DNA from: Bacillota bacterium
GTDB lineage: Bacteria; Bacillota; Clostridia; Peptostreptococcales; Anaerovoracaceae
Length of the DNA stretch: 62,743 nucleotides
NCBI GenBank assembly: GCA_017459895.1
Contig: JAFUCA010000032.1
Coordinates: 1-62,743 of the forward strand
Reading direction: 5' to 3'
Shown piece after piece: positions 28,221-38,138 of this stretch. Position 1 is the first letter of the stretch. Every line of letters begins with the position of its first letter. Made by a program: the position numbers and the translations under genes. A model generated the notes under the pieces. The model was not told the DNA's origin and searched no databases. It was given only the letters and a program-made list of their open reading frames with translations.

Positions 28221-28643
28221 ATGGTGAAATTACTGATCGGACACAAAGGAAGCGGCAAGACCAACCAGATGCTGAAGCTAGCCAATGAGAACATTGAGAG
28301 CGCAGCAGGCAGCGTTGTCTTCATCAATAAGAATCACAGGCTGATGTACGAGTTAAGCTATCGGATCCGGGTGATCTGCATGGAGGATTATGAGCACATC
28401 ACCAATATCGATGAATACATCGGATTCCTGTACGGCATCATCAGTTCCGATCACGATATCGAAACCATTTTTATCGACAGCATCCTGAAGCACGCGGACG
28501 TCTCCATGGGGGATCTGCCGGACTTCATCGAACGTCTGAAGGTGATCTCCGAGGTCTATGGACCGAACTTCGTTGTCAGCATCAGCGCTGAGAAGGAAGA
28601 AATGATCGGCGTGGATTTCGACGGGATCGAGATTCTGAACTAG
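28221..28643 (+). CDS. Small P-loop NTPase-like protein
   Basis: 140 aa. A Walker A motif GHKGSGKTNQM starts at residue 7 and a Walker B-like strand ETIFIDSIL follows near residue 90. The short length gives a single nucleotide-binding domain; similar Clostridia proteins are often labelled twitching motility protein, which I would not trust. It has a strong AGGAGGAGAGG ribosome site and its own promoter. Cytoplasmic, function unknown. Confidence 0.72.
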   Translation: MVKLLIGHKGSGKTNQMLKLANENIESAAGSVVFINKNHRLMYELSYRIRVICMEDYEHITNIDEYIGFLYGIISSDHDIETIFIDSILKHADVSMGDLPDFIERLKVISEVYGPNFVVSISAEKEEMIGVDFDGIEILN

Positions 28644-28672
28644 GATGTGAACGGGCTATAGATAAAGCAGGT

Positions 28673-28699
28673 AAGGCGGTGGAGATTCACCGCCTTTGT
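28673..28699 (+). terminator. Hairpin between the P-loop gene and the DMT permease
   Basis: Perfect 9-bp stem AAGGCGGTG / CACCGCCTT with a 6-base loop, followed by TGTT. The T-tract is weak, so it is a moderate terminator. Confidence 0.6.
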
Positions 28700-28715
28700 T
28701 ATGGAGTAAAACGAT

Positions 28716-29639
28716 TTGAGCAAAGCATATATTTTTGTTGTCATTACAGCGTTTCTGTTCGGATCCATGGAGGTCTCCTGTAAGATCGGGGGAGCGGATC
28801 TTGATGCCTTTCAGCTGACCTTTCTCCGGTTTGCCATCGGAGGACTGGTTCTGCTGCCCTTTGCCGTGATCGAGATGCGCCGCAGAGGCGTGCGGATCCA
28901 CGGGAAAGATGTGCTGCAGCTGGCCGGCGTCGGTGCCCTGGGAATTCCTGTGAGTATGGTTCTGTTTCAGCTCTCGATCATGTCCTCGAACGCGTCAACG
29001 GTCTCTGTGCTGATCTGCACCAGCCCGTTTTTCGTGATGCTGTTCGCTCATTTATTTACGGATGAGAAGCTGAACCGGGATAAGCTGATCGTGCTGGCGA
29101 TCGCGCTTATCGGGATCCTGTTCATGCTCCGTCCCTGGGATGTGCAGGAGGGCAACTCCATGCTCGGGATGGTGCTGATGCTGCTGGCGGCGCTCTTTTT
29201 TGGCGCTTATACCGTGGCAGGCAAAACGCTGGCGGCGCGGATGGGGCTGATGGCGCAGACCAGCTTCAGCTTCCTGATCGGTTCGGCCATTCTCCTGGTG
29301 ATCATCCTCTGCATGGGACGGCCGGTGCTGACCGGCGTGGCGGAGCACCTGCCCATCGTTCTCTACGTGGGAGTCATGGTGACCGGTGTGGGATACTTCT
29401 GCTATTTCAAGGCCATCGAGCTGTCCGATGCGGCGACGGGATCCTTCGCGTTTTTCCTGAAGCCGGCCATCGCGCCGACCCTGGCCCGGATCATATTAAA
29501 GGAGACGATCCTCTGGAATACGTTCGTGGGGATCGGTCTGATCCTGGCGGCCTCACTTCTGAATATTCTGAGCCAGAAGAAACGGATGAGCCAGCAGCGG
29601 GCTGCGGTGCGCCGCAGGAAGGAGGTCGGAAGTGAGTGA
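28716..29639 (+). CDS. EamA/DMT family transporter
   Basis: 307 aa, about ten hydrophobic helices in two EamA halves. Members export or import metabolites and amino acids. It starts with TTG at 28716, supported by ATGGAG upstream and by the fit of the first helix (AYIFVVITAFLFGSMEV). The end overlaps the NUDIX gene frame by 8 bases. The basic C-terminal tail QKKRMSQQRAAVRRRKE is probably cytoplasmic. Substrate unknown. Confidence 0.88.
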   Translation: MSKAYIFVVITAFLFGSMEVSCKIGGADLDAFQLTFLRFAIGGLVLLPFAVIEMRRRGVRIHGKDVLQLAGVGALGIPVSMVLFQLSIMSSNASTVSVLICTSPFFVMLFAHLFTDEKLNRDKLIVLAIALIGILFMLRPWDVQEGNSMLGMVLMLLAALFFGAYTVAGKTLAARMGLMAQTSFSFLIGSAILLVIILCMGRPVLTGVAEHLPIVLYVGVMVTGVGYFCYFKAIELSDAATGSFAFFLKPAIAPTLARIILKETILWNTFVGIGLILAASLLNILSQKKRMSQQRAAVRRRKEVGSE

Positions 29640-30429
29640 GGAGAAGATGGCTGACAAGAGGTTGACCGACGTGAAGACGACCGCTGGGAAGACGACCGCC
29701 GGGAAGACGACCGACGTGAAGACGACCAACGTGAAGACGACCGCCGGGGAGACGACCGCTTGGGAGGGGTCAGGCGGGGGGATGGAACCCACGGCGGCCC
29801 AGCTGCGGGAGATGTTCGCCGGGACCCCGCCGGTGCCGGAGAACCGGTTCCGTCACTATGCGGTCCTGATTCCGCTGATCCGGCGGGAGGACGGCATCCA
29901 TGTGCTGTACGAGGTGCGGGCCAGGGATCTGGACCGGCAGCCGGGGGAGATTTGCTTTCCCGGCGGCATGCAGGAACCGGGGGAAACCTGGCAGGAGTGC
30001 GCCCTGCGGGAGACCCGCGAGGAGATCGGCCTGAATCCGGAGAATGTGGAGGTGCTCAGCGAGCTGACGGTGATCTACGGGGTCGGGCGGTTTGCGATGC
30101 ATTGCTTCCTGGGACTTGTGGATGCCGAGGCGGCGGAGAATCTTCAGATCAGCCGTCAGGAGGTGGATCAGGTGTTTACCGTGCCGCTTTCGGACCTGTT
30201 GGAGGCGGAGCCGGAGGAATACCGGGCGAAGCTGATTCAGTACGGCCCGGAGGATTTCCCGTACAGAAGAGTCACGGGAGCCGATTCCTACCCCTGGTCA
30301 AAGATGACATCGCCGGTGCCGGTCTTCGATGTTGACGGCTGGGCGATCTGGGGCCTGACCGGCCGGGCAACGAAGGTGCTGGTGGAGGAGATTCGGAAAC
30401 GGAGCCGGACGGCTTCAAGCGATGACTGA
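29632..30429 (+). CDS. NUDIX hydrolase (CoA pyrophosphatase-like) with a repetitive N-terminal tail
   Basis: 265 aa from the GTG at 29632, or 216 aa from the ATG at 29779. The NUDIX box is GGMQEPGETWQECALRETRE plus EIGL, preceded by the CoA-type segment LIPLIRREDGIHVLYEVRA, as in CoA and nucleoside-diphosphate hydrolases. The first part is a chain of pentapeptides (DVKTT, AGKTT, AGETT) encoded by a 15-bp minisatellite (29663-29757). The repeat tail may be translated or may be an untranslated leader; the second start has only a G-rich upstream stretch. Confidence 0.85.
   Translation: MSEEKMADKRLTDVKTTAGKTTAGKTTDVKTTNVKTTAGETTAWEGSGGGMEPTAAQLREMFAGTPPVPENRFRHYAVLIPLIRREDGIHVLYEVRARDLDRQPGEICFPGGMQEPGETWQECALRETREEIGLNPENVEVLSELTVIYGVGRFAMHCFLGLVDAEAAENLQISRQEVDQVFTVPLSDLLEAEPEEYRAKLIQYGPEDFPYRRVTGADSYPWSKMTSPVPVFDVDGWAIWGLTGRATKVLVEEIRKRSRTASSDD
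29663..29757 (+). repeat. 15-bp minisatellite in the NUDIX 5' region
   Basis: About six tandem 15-base units around GACGACCGCCGGGAA / GACGACCGACGTGAA, kept in frame and encoding TT[AD][GV]K. A slippage-prone tract of this kind could vary in unit number between strains. Confidence 0.85.
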
Positions 30430-30440
30430 GATCAGAGTTT

Positions 30441-30717
30441 TGTCACGCAGCATCTCGATCTGAGTTGTTCTGTGACAAAACTTGAGAAGGAGTGTCACGG
30501 AAAGAGCAAAAAAGAGAGGCGTCGTGACAGTTTTGATGGTACATCCCAGCCTTTGTACGGGAAAGTCAAAGAAAAGTGTCACGAAAGCATCAAAAACAAC
30601 ACGCTGCGTGACAAGGATCGTTTCAGTTTGTCACGGAGACAGTCGTTTTTTAACCTTGCGTGACAATTTGCGGGAGATTTTGTCACGCAGGAGTTAAATA
30701 TCGTGCCGTGTGTGACA
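30441..30717. repeat. Array of ten TGTCAC motifs in five inverted pairs of fixed spacing
   Basis: This stretch (30430-30743) has no convincing gene. TGTCAC on the plus strand is at 30441, 30493, 30577, 30629 and 30681, and GTGACA at 30472, 30524, 30608, 30660 and 30712. Orientation alternates strictly, and each pair is exactly 31 bases apart (37-bp elements with variable 25-base interiors). Gaps between elements are 15, 47, 15 and 15 bases. The extended consensus is TTGTCACGSAR. The spacings are close to whole helical turns (31, 21, 53). The first pair extends to 11 bp (AGTTTTGTCAC). No known repeat family is recognised. Confidence 0.92.
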
Positions 30718-30743
30718 ATGCCGATAATCAAGGAGGATGTCTT

Positions 30744-31550
30744 ATGAAGTTCAAATTAGCGCTCTGTCAGATCGCAGGATCGATGGACAAGAATGAAAGC
30801 CGCAGAATCGCGGAGGAGCATGTGCGCCGGGCCGCGGAGGACGGGGCACAGGTGATCGCTCTTCCTGAAATGTGGGACTGCCCGTACTCGAACGATTATT
30901 TCAGAGAATATGCCGAGCCGGCGGACGGGGAAACCGTCGAGTTCATGTCGAAGCTCGCCGCGGATCTGGGCATTTACCTGATCGGAGGTTCGATTTCCGA
31001 GCTGGAGGGGGATAGGGTGTACAATACCTCCTTCAGTTTCAATCGCAGCGGCGATCTGATCGGCCGGCACCGCAAGGTCCACCTCTTTGACATCGATGTG
31101 GAGGGAGGCATCCGGTTCATGGAATCGGATACGCTGACCGCCGGACAGGACATGACGGTGATCGAGACCGAGTACTGCCCGATCGGCGTGGCGATCTGCT
31201 ACGATGTCCGTTTCCCGGAGTGGTTCCGCAAGATGTCCCTGGCCGGGGCGAAGCTGATCGTGCTTCCGGCAGCGTTCAATATGACCACCGGGCCGGCGCA
31301 CTGGGATCTGACCATCCGGGCCAGAGCGCTGGATAATCAGGTCTATTTCGCGGCGAATGCTCCCGCAAGGGATGAAAATGGGGTCTACGTGTCCTACGGC
31401 AACTCCTGCATCGCCAGTCCCTGGGGTGAATTCATCGCTCACGCCGATGAAAAACAGCAGATCCTCTATGGTGACATAGATCTGAATTATGTCGACACAA
31501 TCCGTGATCAGCTTCCGCTGCTGAAACACCGCCGGCCGGAGCTTTACTGA
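30744..31550 (+). CDS. Carbon-nitrogen hydrolase (omega-amidase/Nit2-like)
   Basis: 268 aa from the ATG at 30744 (AAGGAGG 7 bases upstream). Nitrilase-superfamily amidase with the Glu-Lys-Cys triad visible: Glu in LPEMWDCP, Lys in HRKVHLFDID, Cys in AICYDVRFPE. Nit2-type enzymes hydrolyse alpha-ketoglutaramate or ketosuccinamate to the keto acid and ammonia. The HLFDID and YDVRFPE wording fits this branch. It stands alone directly downstream of the TGTCAC array, which may control it. Confidence 0.9.
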   Translation: MKFKLALCQIAGSMDKNESRRIAEEHVRRAAEDGAQVIALPEMWDCPYSNDYFREYAEPADGETVEFMSKLAADLGIYLIGGSISELEGDRVYNTSFSFNRSGDLIGRHRKVHLFDIDVEGGIRFMESDTLTAGQDMTVIETEYCPIGVAICYDVRFPEWFRKMSLAGAKLIVLPAAFNMTTGPAHWDLTIRARALDNQVYFAANAPARDENGVYVSYGNSCIASPWGEFIAHADEKQQILYGDIDLNYVDTIRDQLPLLKHRRPELY

Positions 31551-31589
31551 GCGTGGGAAGCAAGGCATTTTAACAGAGAATAAATCAAA

Positions 31590-31631
31590 AGGGACCGGCG
31601 TTTCCGATCGGACGCGTCAGTCCCTGTTTTT
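31590..31631. terminator. Bidirectional terminator between the amidase gene and citrate synthase
   Basis: AGGGAC (31590-31595) pairs with GTCCCT (31620-31625) around an inner GCGT/ACGC stem, followed by GTTTTT; four A's precede it for the opposite strand. Confidence 0.65.
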
Positions 31632-31661
31632 GTGCGTGAATCTCCAGCCTTTGCAGGTCCG

Positions 31662-33128
31662 TTACTTCAGGAACAGATCCTTTCGCTGGTCGATGGGAAT
31701 GTACTCCTGGTGGGGCTGGACGGAATTATAGGCGGGCCGCATCAGCTTGCCGCCGGCAACCAGCTCCTCGAGCCGATGGGCACACCAGCCGGAGAGCCGG
31801 GCCGTCGCGAACAGCGGTGTGGCGACATCCACCGGGATATCCAGCGCGTCATAGACGAAACCGGAATAGAGGTCGACGTTGGCCGGCATGTTGACCTCCC
31901 TACCGTGAACCTCCGCGTACAGATCCGGTACATGGCGCTCGATGTAGTCGCAGAGCAGGAAATCATCCACCAGACCCTTGCTCTCGGCCAGCTTCTTGGC
32001 CATGTTCTTCAGGAGCTTCGCCCGGGGATCGGACAGGGTGTAGATCGCGTGGCCCATGCCGTAGATGAGACCGGTGCGATCGCCCGCTTCCTTTCGGAGG
32101 AGCTTGACCAGATAGTCTTCCAGCTTGCTGCGGTTGTTGATGTCAGGCACATTCTCCTTGATGTCCCTGATCATATTGATGACCGCGATATTGGCACCTC
32201 CGTGCTTGGGACCCTTGAGGGAACCCACCGCCGCCGCGATGGCGGAGTAGGTATCGGTTCCGGTGGAGGAGACCAGCTGGGTGGTGAAGGAGGAGTTGTT
32301 GCCGCCGCCGTGCTCCGCATGGATGATCATGCAGAGGTCCAGCAGCTTCGCCTCCAGCTCCGTATACTCGCCCATGGGACGGAGCATCCGCAGAATGTTC
32401 TCGGAGGTAGATAACTCCGGAATCGGGTTGTGCAGGTGCAGGCTCTCGTTATCATAATAGGTGTGCTTCGCCTGATACGCGTAGGAAATGATCGCGGGGA
32501 AGCAGCCCATCAGCAGGAGGGACTGCCGGAGCACGTTGGGGATGGAAATATCATCCGGATTGTCATCGTAGCTGTACAGCGCCAGAACGCTTCTGGCCAG
32601 TTTGTTCATGATGTTGCGGGACGGCGCGGTCAGGATCATGTCCCGGGCAAAGGTGTTCGGCAGATCCCGGTGTCTGCCGAGGATGTCATTAAAGGCCGCC
32701 AGCTCGGATCGGCTGGGAAGCTCGCCCAGGATCAGAAGGTAGGATGCTTCCTCGAATCCGAACCGGTTCTCCCGGAAGCAATTGGCGACCAGGTCTTCGA
32801 TATCGTAGCCGCGGTAGTAGAGCTTACCCTCGCAGGGGATCTTGTTGCCTTCTTCGTCGATGTTGTAGCCGCAGACCTCCCCGATGTGGGTCAGGCCGAC
32901 GACCACTCCGGTGCCGTTGGCATTCCGAAGTCCCCGCTTCACGCGGTTCTTCACGTACAGATCCGCCGCAATGGCGTTCTTCTCGCCAAGGATCTCCGCG
33001 CTGCGCTCATAGGAAAGTTCCGCTGTGTCAGATGTATCAGATGAAGTCGTGTCAGGTGTATTTTTAACTTTGACTTTTTTCCCTTTTCGCGGAGACCAAT
33101 CCCAGTGCTTTTGTTTTTTTTTGAGCAT
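31662..33128 (-). CDS. gltA: Citrate synthase
   Basis: 488 aa from the ATG at 33128 (AGGAGG 7 bases upstream). Joins acetyl-CoA and oxaloacetate to citrate. Active-site segments: HAEHGGGNNSSF, GPKHGGANIAV, GMGHAIYTLSDPRA and a C-terminal ARLSGWCAHRLEE. The first 60 residues form a basic and Thr/Ser-rich leader (KKKQKHWDW, DTTSSDTSDTAE) not found in the usual bacterial enzyme. Length and sequence resemble the longer Clostridia type. Glutamate synthesis in an anaerobe is the probable role. Confidence 0.93.
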   Translation of the reverse strand: MLKKKQKHWDWSPRKGKKVKVKNTPDTTSSDTSDTAELSYERSAEILGEKNAIAADLYVKNRVKRGLRNANGTGVVVGLTHIGEVCGYNIDEEGNKIPCEGKLYYRGYDIEDLVANCFRENRFGFEEASYLLILGELPSRSELAAFNDILGRHRDLPNTFARDMILTAPSRNIMNKLARSVLALYSYDDNPDDISIPNVLRQSLLLMGCFPAIISYAYQAKHTYYDNESLHLHNPIPELSTSENILRMLRPMGEYTELEAKLLDLCMIIHAEHGGGNNSSFTTQLVSSTGTDTYSAIAAAVGSLKGPKHGGANIAVINMIRDIKENVPDINNRSKLEDYLVKLLRKEAGDRTGLIYGMGHAIYTLSDPRAKLLKNMAKKLAESKGLVDDFLLCDYIERHVPDLYAEVHGREVNMPANVDLYSGFVYDALDIPVDVATPLFATARLSGWCAHRLEELVAGGKLMRPAYNSVQPHQEYIPIDQRKDLFLK

Positions 33129-33144
33129 GAGAGTCCTCCTTTCA

Positions 33145-33194
33145 TTTAACGTGATAACACTAATATTATAACACAGTATTACGTTAAAGAGCAA
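33145..33194 (-). promoter_or_regulatory. Citrate synthase promoter with flanking palindrome
   Basis: Minus strand TTGCTC (33194-33189), 18-bp spacer, TATAAT (33170-33165). Perfect 8-bp arms TTTAACGT (33145-33152) and ACGTTAAA (33181-33188) bracket the -10 and could be an operator. Confidence 0.55.
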
Positions 33195-33210
33195 ATACAT
33201 TCAATAAATG

Positions 33211-33224
33211 CGAACATTTGTTTG
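33211..33224. promoter_or_regulatory. LexA (SOS) box upstream of uvrBA
   Basis: CGAACATTTGTTTG, one mismatch from the CGAAC-N4-GTTCG consensus, overlapping the uvrB -35 hexamer. Confidence 0.75.
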
Positions 33225-33250
33225 CAAAGGCTGGACATCTGTGCTACAAT
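33222..33250 (+). promoter_or_regulatory. Promoter of uvrBA
   Basis: TTGCAA, 17-bp spacer, TACAAT, 33 bases before the ATG. The dispersed motif GCAAAGGCTGG (33224-33234) lies across the -35 and spacer. Confidence 0.75.
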
Positions 33251-33282
33251 AAAAGTCTAACGAAGAAAGGAAGGACAGCCGC

Positions 33283-35253
33283 ATGCCGGAATTCAAAGTT
33301 GTTTCAGAATTCGAGCCGATGGGCGATCAGCCGCAGGCGATCGATACGATCGCAGAGAACATCCTGCAGGGGAAGCGATCCCAGACACTGATGGGAGTCA
33401 CAGGCTCCGGGAAGACCTTCACCATGGCGAAGATCATCGAGAAGGTCCAGAAGCCGACCCTGATCATTTCCCATAACAAGACGCTGGCAGCGCAGCTGCA
33501 CGGTGAGTTCAAGGAATTCTTCCCGGACAATGCCGTGGAGTATTTTGTTTCCTACTACGACTATTATCAGCCGGAGGCGTACGTCGCCTCGACGGACACC
33601 TATATCGAGAAGGACTCCGACATCAACGATGAGATCGAGAAGCTGCGCCACTCGGCAACGGCGGCGCTGTCGGAGCGAAGGGATGTCATCATCGTGGCTT
33701 CCGTCTCCTGCATCTACGGACTGGGAAGTCCGATCGATTACGAGAATCAGGTCATTTCCCTGCGCCCGGGGATGGAGCGGGACCGGCAGGAGCTGCTGCG
33801 CAAGCTGGTCGATATTCAATACACCAGGAACGATACAGCCTTTGAACGGGGCGACTTCCGCGTCCGGGGGGATACCATCGACGTCCACCCGGCGGGAGCG
33901 GAGAACGCGGTGCGCATCGAGCTGTTCGGGGATGAGGTGGAGACGATCAAGGAGATCAACCCGCTGACGGGAGAGATCGTAGGTCTGCGAAATCACGTCG
34001 CCATCTATCCGGCCTCCCACTACGTAACCAGTCAGGAGAACATCGACCGGGCGACGGAGACGATCAACGAAGAGCTGGCGGAGCGGATCCAGTGGTTCCA
34101 GGACCGGGGCAAGCTGATCGAAGCCCAGCGGTTGGAGCAGCGGACCAGATACGATGTGGAGATGCTGCGGGAGATCGGCACCTGCAAGGGGATCGAGAAT
34201 TATTCCCGGCACATCACGGGACTGCCCCCCGGCAGCCGGCCCTACACGCTGATCGACTATATCCCCGATGATTTCCTGATCATGATCGACGAGTCCCATG
34301 TCATGCTGCCCCAGCTGCGGGCGATGTACAACGGGGACCGGGCAAGGAAACAGTCTCTGGTGGACTACGGGTTCCGTCTGCCCTCGGCGCTGGACAACCG
34401 TCCGCTGAAGTTCGAGGAATTCAACAACATGGTTCAGCAGATCCTGTACGTCAGCGCCACCCCCGCCGAATATGAGCGGGAGCAGAGCGGCGGCATCACC
34501 GCGGAGCAGATCATCCGGCCGACGGGACTTCTGGATCCGGTGATCGAGATCCACAGCAGCGAGGGCCAGATGGACCATCTGATCGGCGAGATCAATCAGG
34601 TGACGGCCCGGGGCGAGCGGGTGCTGGTCACGACCCTCACGAAGAAGATGGCGGAGTCCCTGACGGATTATCTGGCCGGTGTCGGGATCCGGGTGCGGTA
34701 TCTGCACTCCGAGATCGACACGCTGGAGCGAATGGAGATCATCCGGGATCTGCGGCTGGGGGTGTTCGACGTGCTGGTGGGAATCAACCTGCTGCGGGAG
34801 GGGCTGGATATTCCCGAGGTTTCCCTGGTGGCGATCCTGGATGCAGATAAGGAGGGATTCCTGCGGACGGAGACGTCGCTGATCCAGACCATCGGCCGGG
34901 CAGCGCGTAATGTGGACAGCAAGGTCCTCATGTACTGCGACGGCATCAGCAAGGCCATGCGGGTCGCCATCGATGAGACGAACCGGCGCCGGGCGATCCA
35001 GCAGGAATACAACGAGAACCACGGGATCACCCCCCACAGCGTTCAGAAGGGCATCCGGGATGTGATCGAGGCCACCACCCGGGCCGAGGAGGAGGCCGGG
35101 GACGGCAGGAGCCCGCTGGAGATGACGAAGAAGGAACTCAGGGATTACACTGCGAAGCTCGAGAAGGAGATGAAGCAGGCGGCCGCCGACCTGCAGTTCG
35201 AACGGGCGGCTCAGCTGCGGGACATCCTGTTCGAGTACCGGGCAAGACTATAG
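33283..35253 (+). CDS. uvrB: Excinuclease ABC subunit B
   Basis: 656 aa. Damage-verifying helicase-like subunit of nucleotide excision repair. Walker [13 protein letters not shown], beta-hairpin [11 protein letters not shown], helicase motifs [27 protein letters not shown] and TIGRAARN, and the C-terminal UVR motif that binds UvrC. The start is supported by AAGGAAGG upstream. SOS-regulated together with uvrA, which follows 19 bases later. Confidence 0.97.
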   Translation: MPEFKVVSEFEPMGDQPQAIDTIAENILQGKRSQTLMGVTGSGKTFTMAKIIEKVQKPTLIISHNKTLAAQLHGEFKEFFPDNAVEYFVSYYDYYQPEAYVASTDTYIEKDSDINDEIEKLRHSATAALSERRDVIIVASVSCIYGLGSPIDYENQVISLRPGMERDRQELLRKLVDIQYTRNDTAFERGDFRVRGDTIDVHPAGAENAVRIELFGDEVETIKEINPLTGEIVGLRNHVAIYPASHYVTSQENIDRATETINEELAERIQWFQDRGKLIEAQRLEQRTRYDVEMLREIGTCKGIENYSRHITGLPPGSRPYTLIDYIPDDFLIMIDESHVMLPQLRAMYNGDRARKQSLVDYGFRLPSALDNRPLKFEEFNNMVQQILYVSATPAEYEREQSGGITAEQIIRPTGLLDPVIEIHSSEGQMDHLIGEINQVTARGERVLVTTLTKKMAESLTDYLAGVGIRVRYLHSEIDTLERMEIIRDLRLGVFDVLVGINLLREGLDIPEVSLVAILDADKEGFLRTETSLIQTIGRAARNVDSKVLMYCDGISKAMRVAIDETNRRRAIQQEYNENHGITPHSVQKGIRDVIEATTRAEEEAGDGRSPLEMTKKELRDYTAKLEKEMKQAAADLQFERAAQLRDILFEYRARL

Positions 35254-35272
35254 AAGACAAGGTGAATGGATT

Positions 35273-38098
35273 ATGGCAACGAAGGATATCGTGATCAAGG
35301 GAGCCAGAGAGAATAACCTGAAGGGACTGGATGTGACCATCCCCAGAGACAGTCTGGTCGTGCTGACCGGACTGTCCGGCTCCGGCAAGTCCTCTCTGGC
35401 CTTCGATACGATCTACGCAGAAGGACAGAGAAAATACATGGAGAGCCTGTCGTCGTACGCGCGGCAGTTTCTCGGACAGATGGAGAAGCCGAACGTCGAA
35501 TACATCGAGGGACTTTCCCCGGCGATCTCCATCGACCAGAAGACCACCAGCAAGAACCCCCGGTCCACGGTGGGGACCGTGACCGAGATCTATGATTACC
35601 TGCGCCTGATGTATGCCAGGATCGGGATCCCCCACTGCCCCGTCTGCGGCAGAGAGATCAGCAGCCAGTCCATCGACCAGATCGTGGACCTGCTGCTGCA
35701 GGAGGAGGAAGGGACCCGGCTGACGATCCTGGCGCCGGTGATCCGCCAGCGAAAGGGGATGCACGAGAAGATCCTGGACCGGATCGCCAGAGAAGGGTTT
35801 TCCCGGGTCCGGGTGGACGGCGAGATGCGCCACCTGGAGGAGGACGAGATCAAGCTGGAGAAGAACTTCAAGCACACCATCGAGATCGTCATCGACCGGA
35901 TCAAGGTCAGGGAAGGGGTCCGCAGCCGGCTGACGGAGGCATGCGAGCTGGCCATCACTCACGGAGAGGGACTGGTGCAGGTGATCGTCGGCGAGGAGGA
36001 ACGGACCTTCAGCACGAACCTGGCCTGCCCGGATCACGGGATCAGCGTCGAGGAGCTGGAGCCCCGGATGTTCTCCTTCAACAACCCCATGGGCGCCTGC
36101 CCGGAGTGCAACGGACTGGGTTTCGTGCAGCAGGTCGATCCGGATCTGCTGATCCCGGATCAGTCCCTGAGCATCGTGGACAAGGCTCTGAAGAACGTGT
36201 TCGGCACCATGGAGCACACCAGCTTTTACTGGCAGGTGATCCGGGCGCTGGCGGACAAATACCATGCGGATCTTTACGCGCCGTATGAGGAGCTTCCGGA
36301 GGGCTTCAAACAGATCCTGCTCTACGGGACCGGCGATGAGAAGCTGCAGTACGATTACACCAACCGCTCCGGATACGTGCAGCACCGAAACCACACCTTC
36401 GAGGGGCTGGTCAATAATCTGGAACGCCGCTACCGGGAGACCGGATCCGAGTGGATCAAGGAGAAGATGGAGACCTACATGAGCGTCAACACCTGCCCGC
36501 AGTGCCGCGGACGCAGGCTGCGGCCGGAGCTGCTGGCGGTGACCGTCGGCGGCCGGAGCATCATGGAGTTCTGCGATATGTCGGTGGTGGAGGCGGTGGA
36601 GTTCATCGATGATATGAAGCTCTCTGCGACCCATCAGAAGATCGCTGAGGAGATCCTGAAGGAGATCCGGGGAAGGCTGCAGTTTCTGGCAGGCGTCGGT
36701 CTGGATTACCTGACCCTGTCCCGGGCATCGGCGACCCTTTCCGGCGGAGAGTCCCAGCGGATCCGGCTGGCGACCCAGATCGGTTCCGGACTGGTGGGGG
36801 TACTATATATTCTGGATGAGCCGAGCATCGGTCTGCACCAGAAGGACAACCACATGCTGCTCCAGGCTTTGCGCCGCCTGACGGACCTCGGCAACACGCT
36901 GCTGGTGGTGGAACACGATGAAGACACTATGTACGCGGCGGATCAGATCATCGACATCGGCCCCGGGGCGGGAGTCCACGGCGGCGAGCTGGTCGCCCAG
37001 GGGAGCATCGATGACATCAAGGCCTGTGACCGTTCCATCACCGGGCAGTTCCTTTCGGGCAGACGGAGCATCGAGGTGCCGGCCGGCCGGCGTCCGGGAA
37101 ACGGGCAGGCGATTCAGGTTCTCGGCGCTGCGGAGAACAATCTGCAGGGAATCGATGTGCGGTTCCCCCTGGGACAGTTTGTCTGTGTCACCGGCGTTTC
37201 CGGCTCCGGCAAGAGCAGCCTGGTCAATGAGATCCTGTACAAGGCCGTCTCCTCGGAGCTTTACCGGAGCAAGGACAAGCCGGGCAAACACCGGAAGATC
37301 ACCGGCCTGGAGAACATCGACAAGATCATCGACATCAACCAGTCGCCCATCGGCAAGACCCCCCGGTCCAACCCGGCGACCTACACGGGCGTGTTCACCC
37401 ACATCCGGGATCTGTTCGCCCAGCTGCCGGAGGCGAAGCTGCGGGGCTACGGCAAGGGCCGGTTCAGCTTCAATGTGAAGGGCGGCCGCTGCGAGGCCTG
37501 CAGCGGCGACGGTATCCTGAAGATCGAGATGCACTTCCTGCCGGACGTCTATGTGCCCTGCGAGGTCTGCAAGGGCAAGCGCTACAACCGGGAGACCCTG
37601 GAGGTTCGTTACAAGGGCAAGAGCATCTACGATGTGCTGGACATGAACGTCAGCGAGGCGCTGGAGTTTTTCCAGAACCACCCGGCCATCCGCCGGCAGC
37701 TGCAGACCCTGGAGGACGTCGGTCTGGGCTACATCAAGCTGGGACAGCCGAGCACGCAGCTTTCCGGAGGGGAAGCCCAGCGGATCAAGCTGGCGACCGA
37801 GCTTTCGCGAAAGAGCACCGGCCGGACCCTGTATATTCTGGATGAGCCCACCACCGGACTGCATTTCGCCGATGTGGAGAAGCTGCTGGCGATGCTCGAA
37901 AAGCTGGTGGATCTGGGCAATTCCGTGGTGGTCATCGAGCACAATCTGGACGTGATCAAACGGGCGGATCACATCATCGATCTGGGGCCGGACGGCGGAT
38001 CCCGGGGCGGAACGATCGTCGCGGAGGGAACGCCGGAGGAGGTCGCGCAGGTCAGCGGTTCCTATACTGGACAATTCCTCAAAAAAATACTATACTGA
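35273..38098 (+). CDS. uvrA: Excinuclease ABC subunit A
   Basis: 941 aa, the usual length. Two ABC ATPase modules: Walker [13 protein letters not shown] (residue 32 region) and [13 protein letters not shown] (640s), with signatures [13 protein letters not shown] and [12 protein letters not shown]. Zinc modules are CPVCGREI ... [16 protein letters not shown] and CEACSGDG ... CEVCKGKR. Recognises DNA lesions and loads UvrB. Second gene of the uvrBA operon. Confidence 0.97.
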   Translation: MATKDIVIKGARENNLKGLDVTIPRDSLVVLTGLSGSGKSSLAFDTIYAEGQRKYMESLSSYARQFLGQMEKPNVEYIEGLSPAISIDQKTTSKNPRSTVGTVTEIYDYLRLMYARIGIPHCPVCGREISSQSIDQIVDLLLQEEEGTRLTILAPVIRQRKGMHEKILDRIAREGFSRVRVDGEMRHLEEDEIKLEKNFKHTIEIVIDRIKVREGVRSRLTEACELAITHGEGLVQVIVGEEERTFSTNLACPDHGISVEELEPRMFSFNNPMGACPECNGLGFVQQVDPDLLIPDQSLSIVDKALKNVFGTMEHTSFYWQVIRALADKYHADLYAPYEELPEGFKQILLYGTGDEKLQYDYTNRSGYVQHRNHTFEGLVNNLERRYRETGSEWIKEKMETYMSVNTCPQCRGRRLRPELLAVTVGGRSIMEFCDMSVVEAVEFIDDMKLSATHQKIAEEILKEIRGRLQFLAGVGLDYLTLSRASATLSGGESQRIRLATQIGSGLVGVLYILDEPSIGLHQKDNHMLLQALRRLTDLGNTLLVVEHDEDTMYAADQIIDIGPGAGVHGGELVAQGSIDDIKACDRSITGQFLSGRRSIEVPAGRRPGNGQAIQVLGAAENNLQGIDVRFPLGQFVCVTGVSGSGKSSLVNEILYKAVSSELYRSKDKPGKHRKITGLENIDKIIDINQSPIGKTPRSNPATYTGVFTHIRDLFAQLPEAKLRGYGKGRFSFNVKGGRCEACSGDGILKIEMHFLPDVYVPCEVCKGKRYNRETLEVRYKGKSIYDVLDMNVSEALEFFQNHPAIRRQLQTLEDVGLGYIKLGQPSTQLSGGEAQRIKLATELSRKSTGRTLYILDEPTTGLHFADVEKLLAMLEKLVDLGNSVVVIEHNLDVIKRADHIIDLGPDGGSRGGTIVAEGTPEEVAQVSGSYTGQFLKKILY

Positions 38099-38138
38099 TG
38101 GTGTTTTCTATGGTGCTCACAGAATGGAGGAAACCAAA

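Noticed and set aside
30472-30697. Two small frames (63 and 71 codons) within the TGTCAC array
   Set aside because: No ribosome site; composition is dominated by the repeated motif read as VT or CH; the constant spacing of motifs is better explained as a DNA or RNA element.
30441-30717. CRISPR array reading of the TGTCAC units
   Set aside because: Only 6-11 bases are shared, they are inverted rather than direct repeats, and no cas genes are near.
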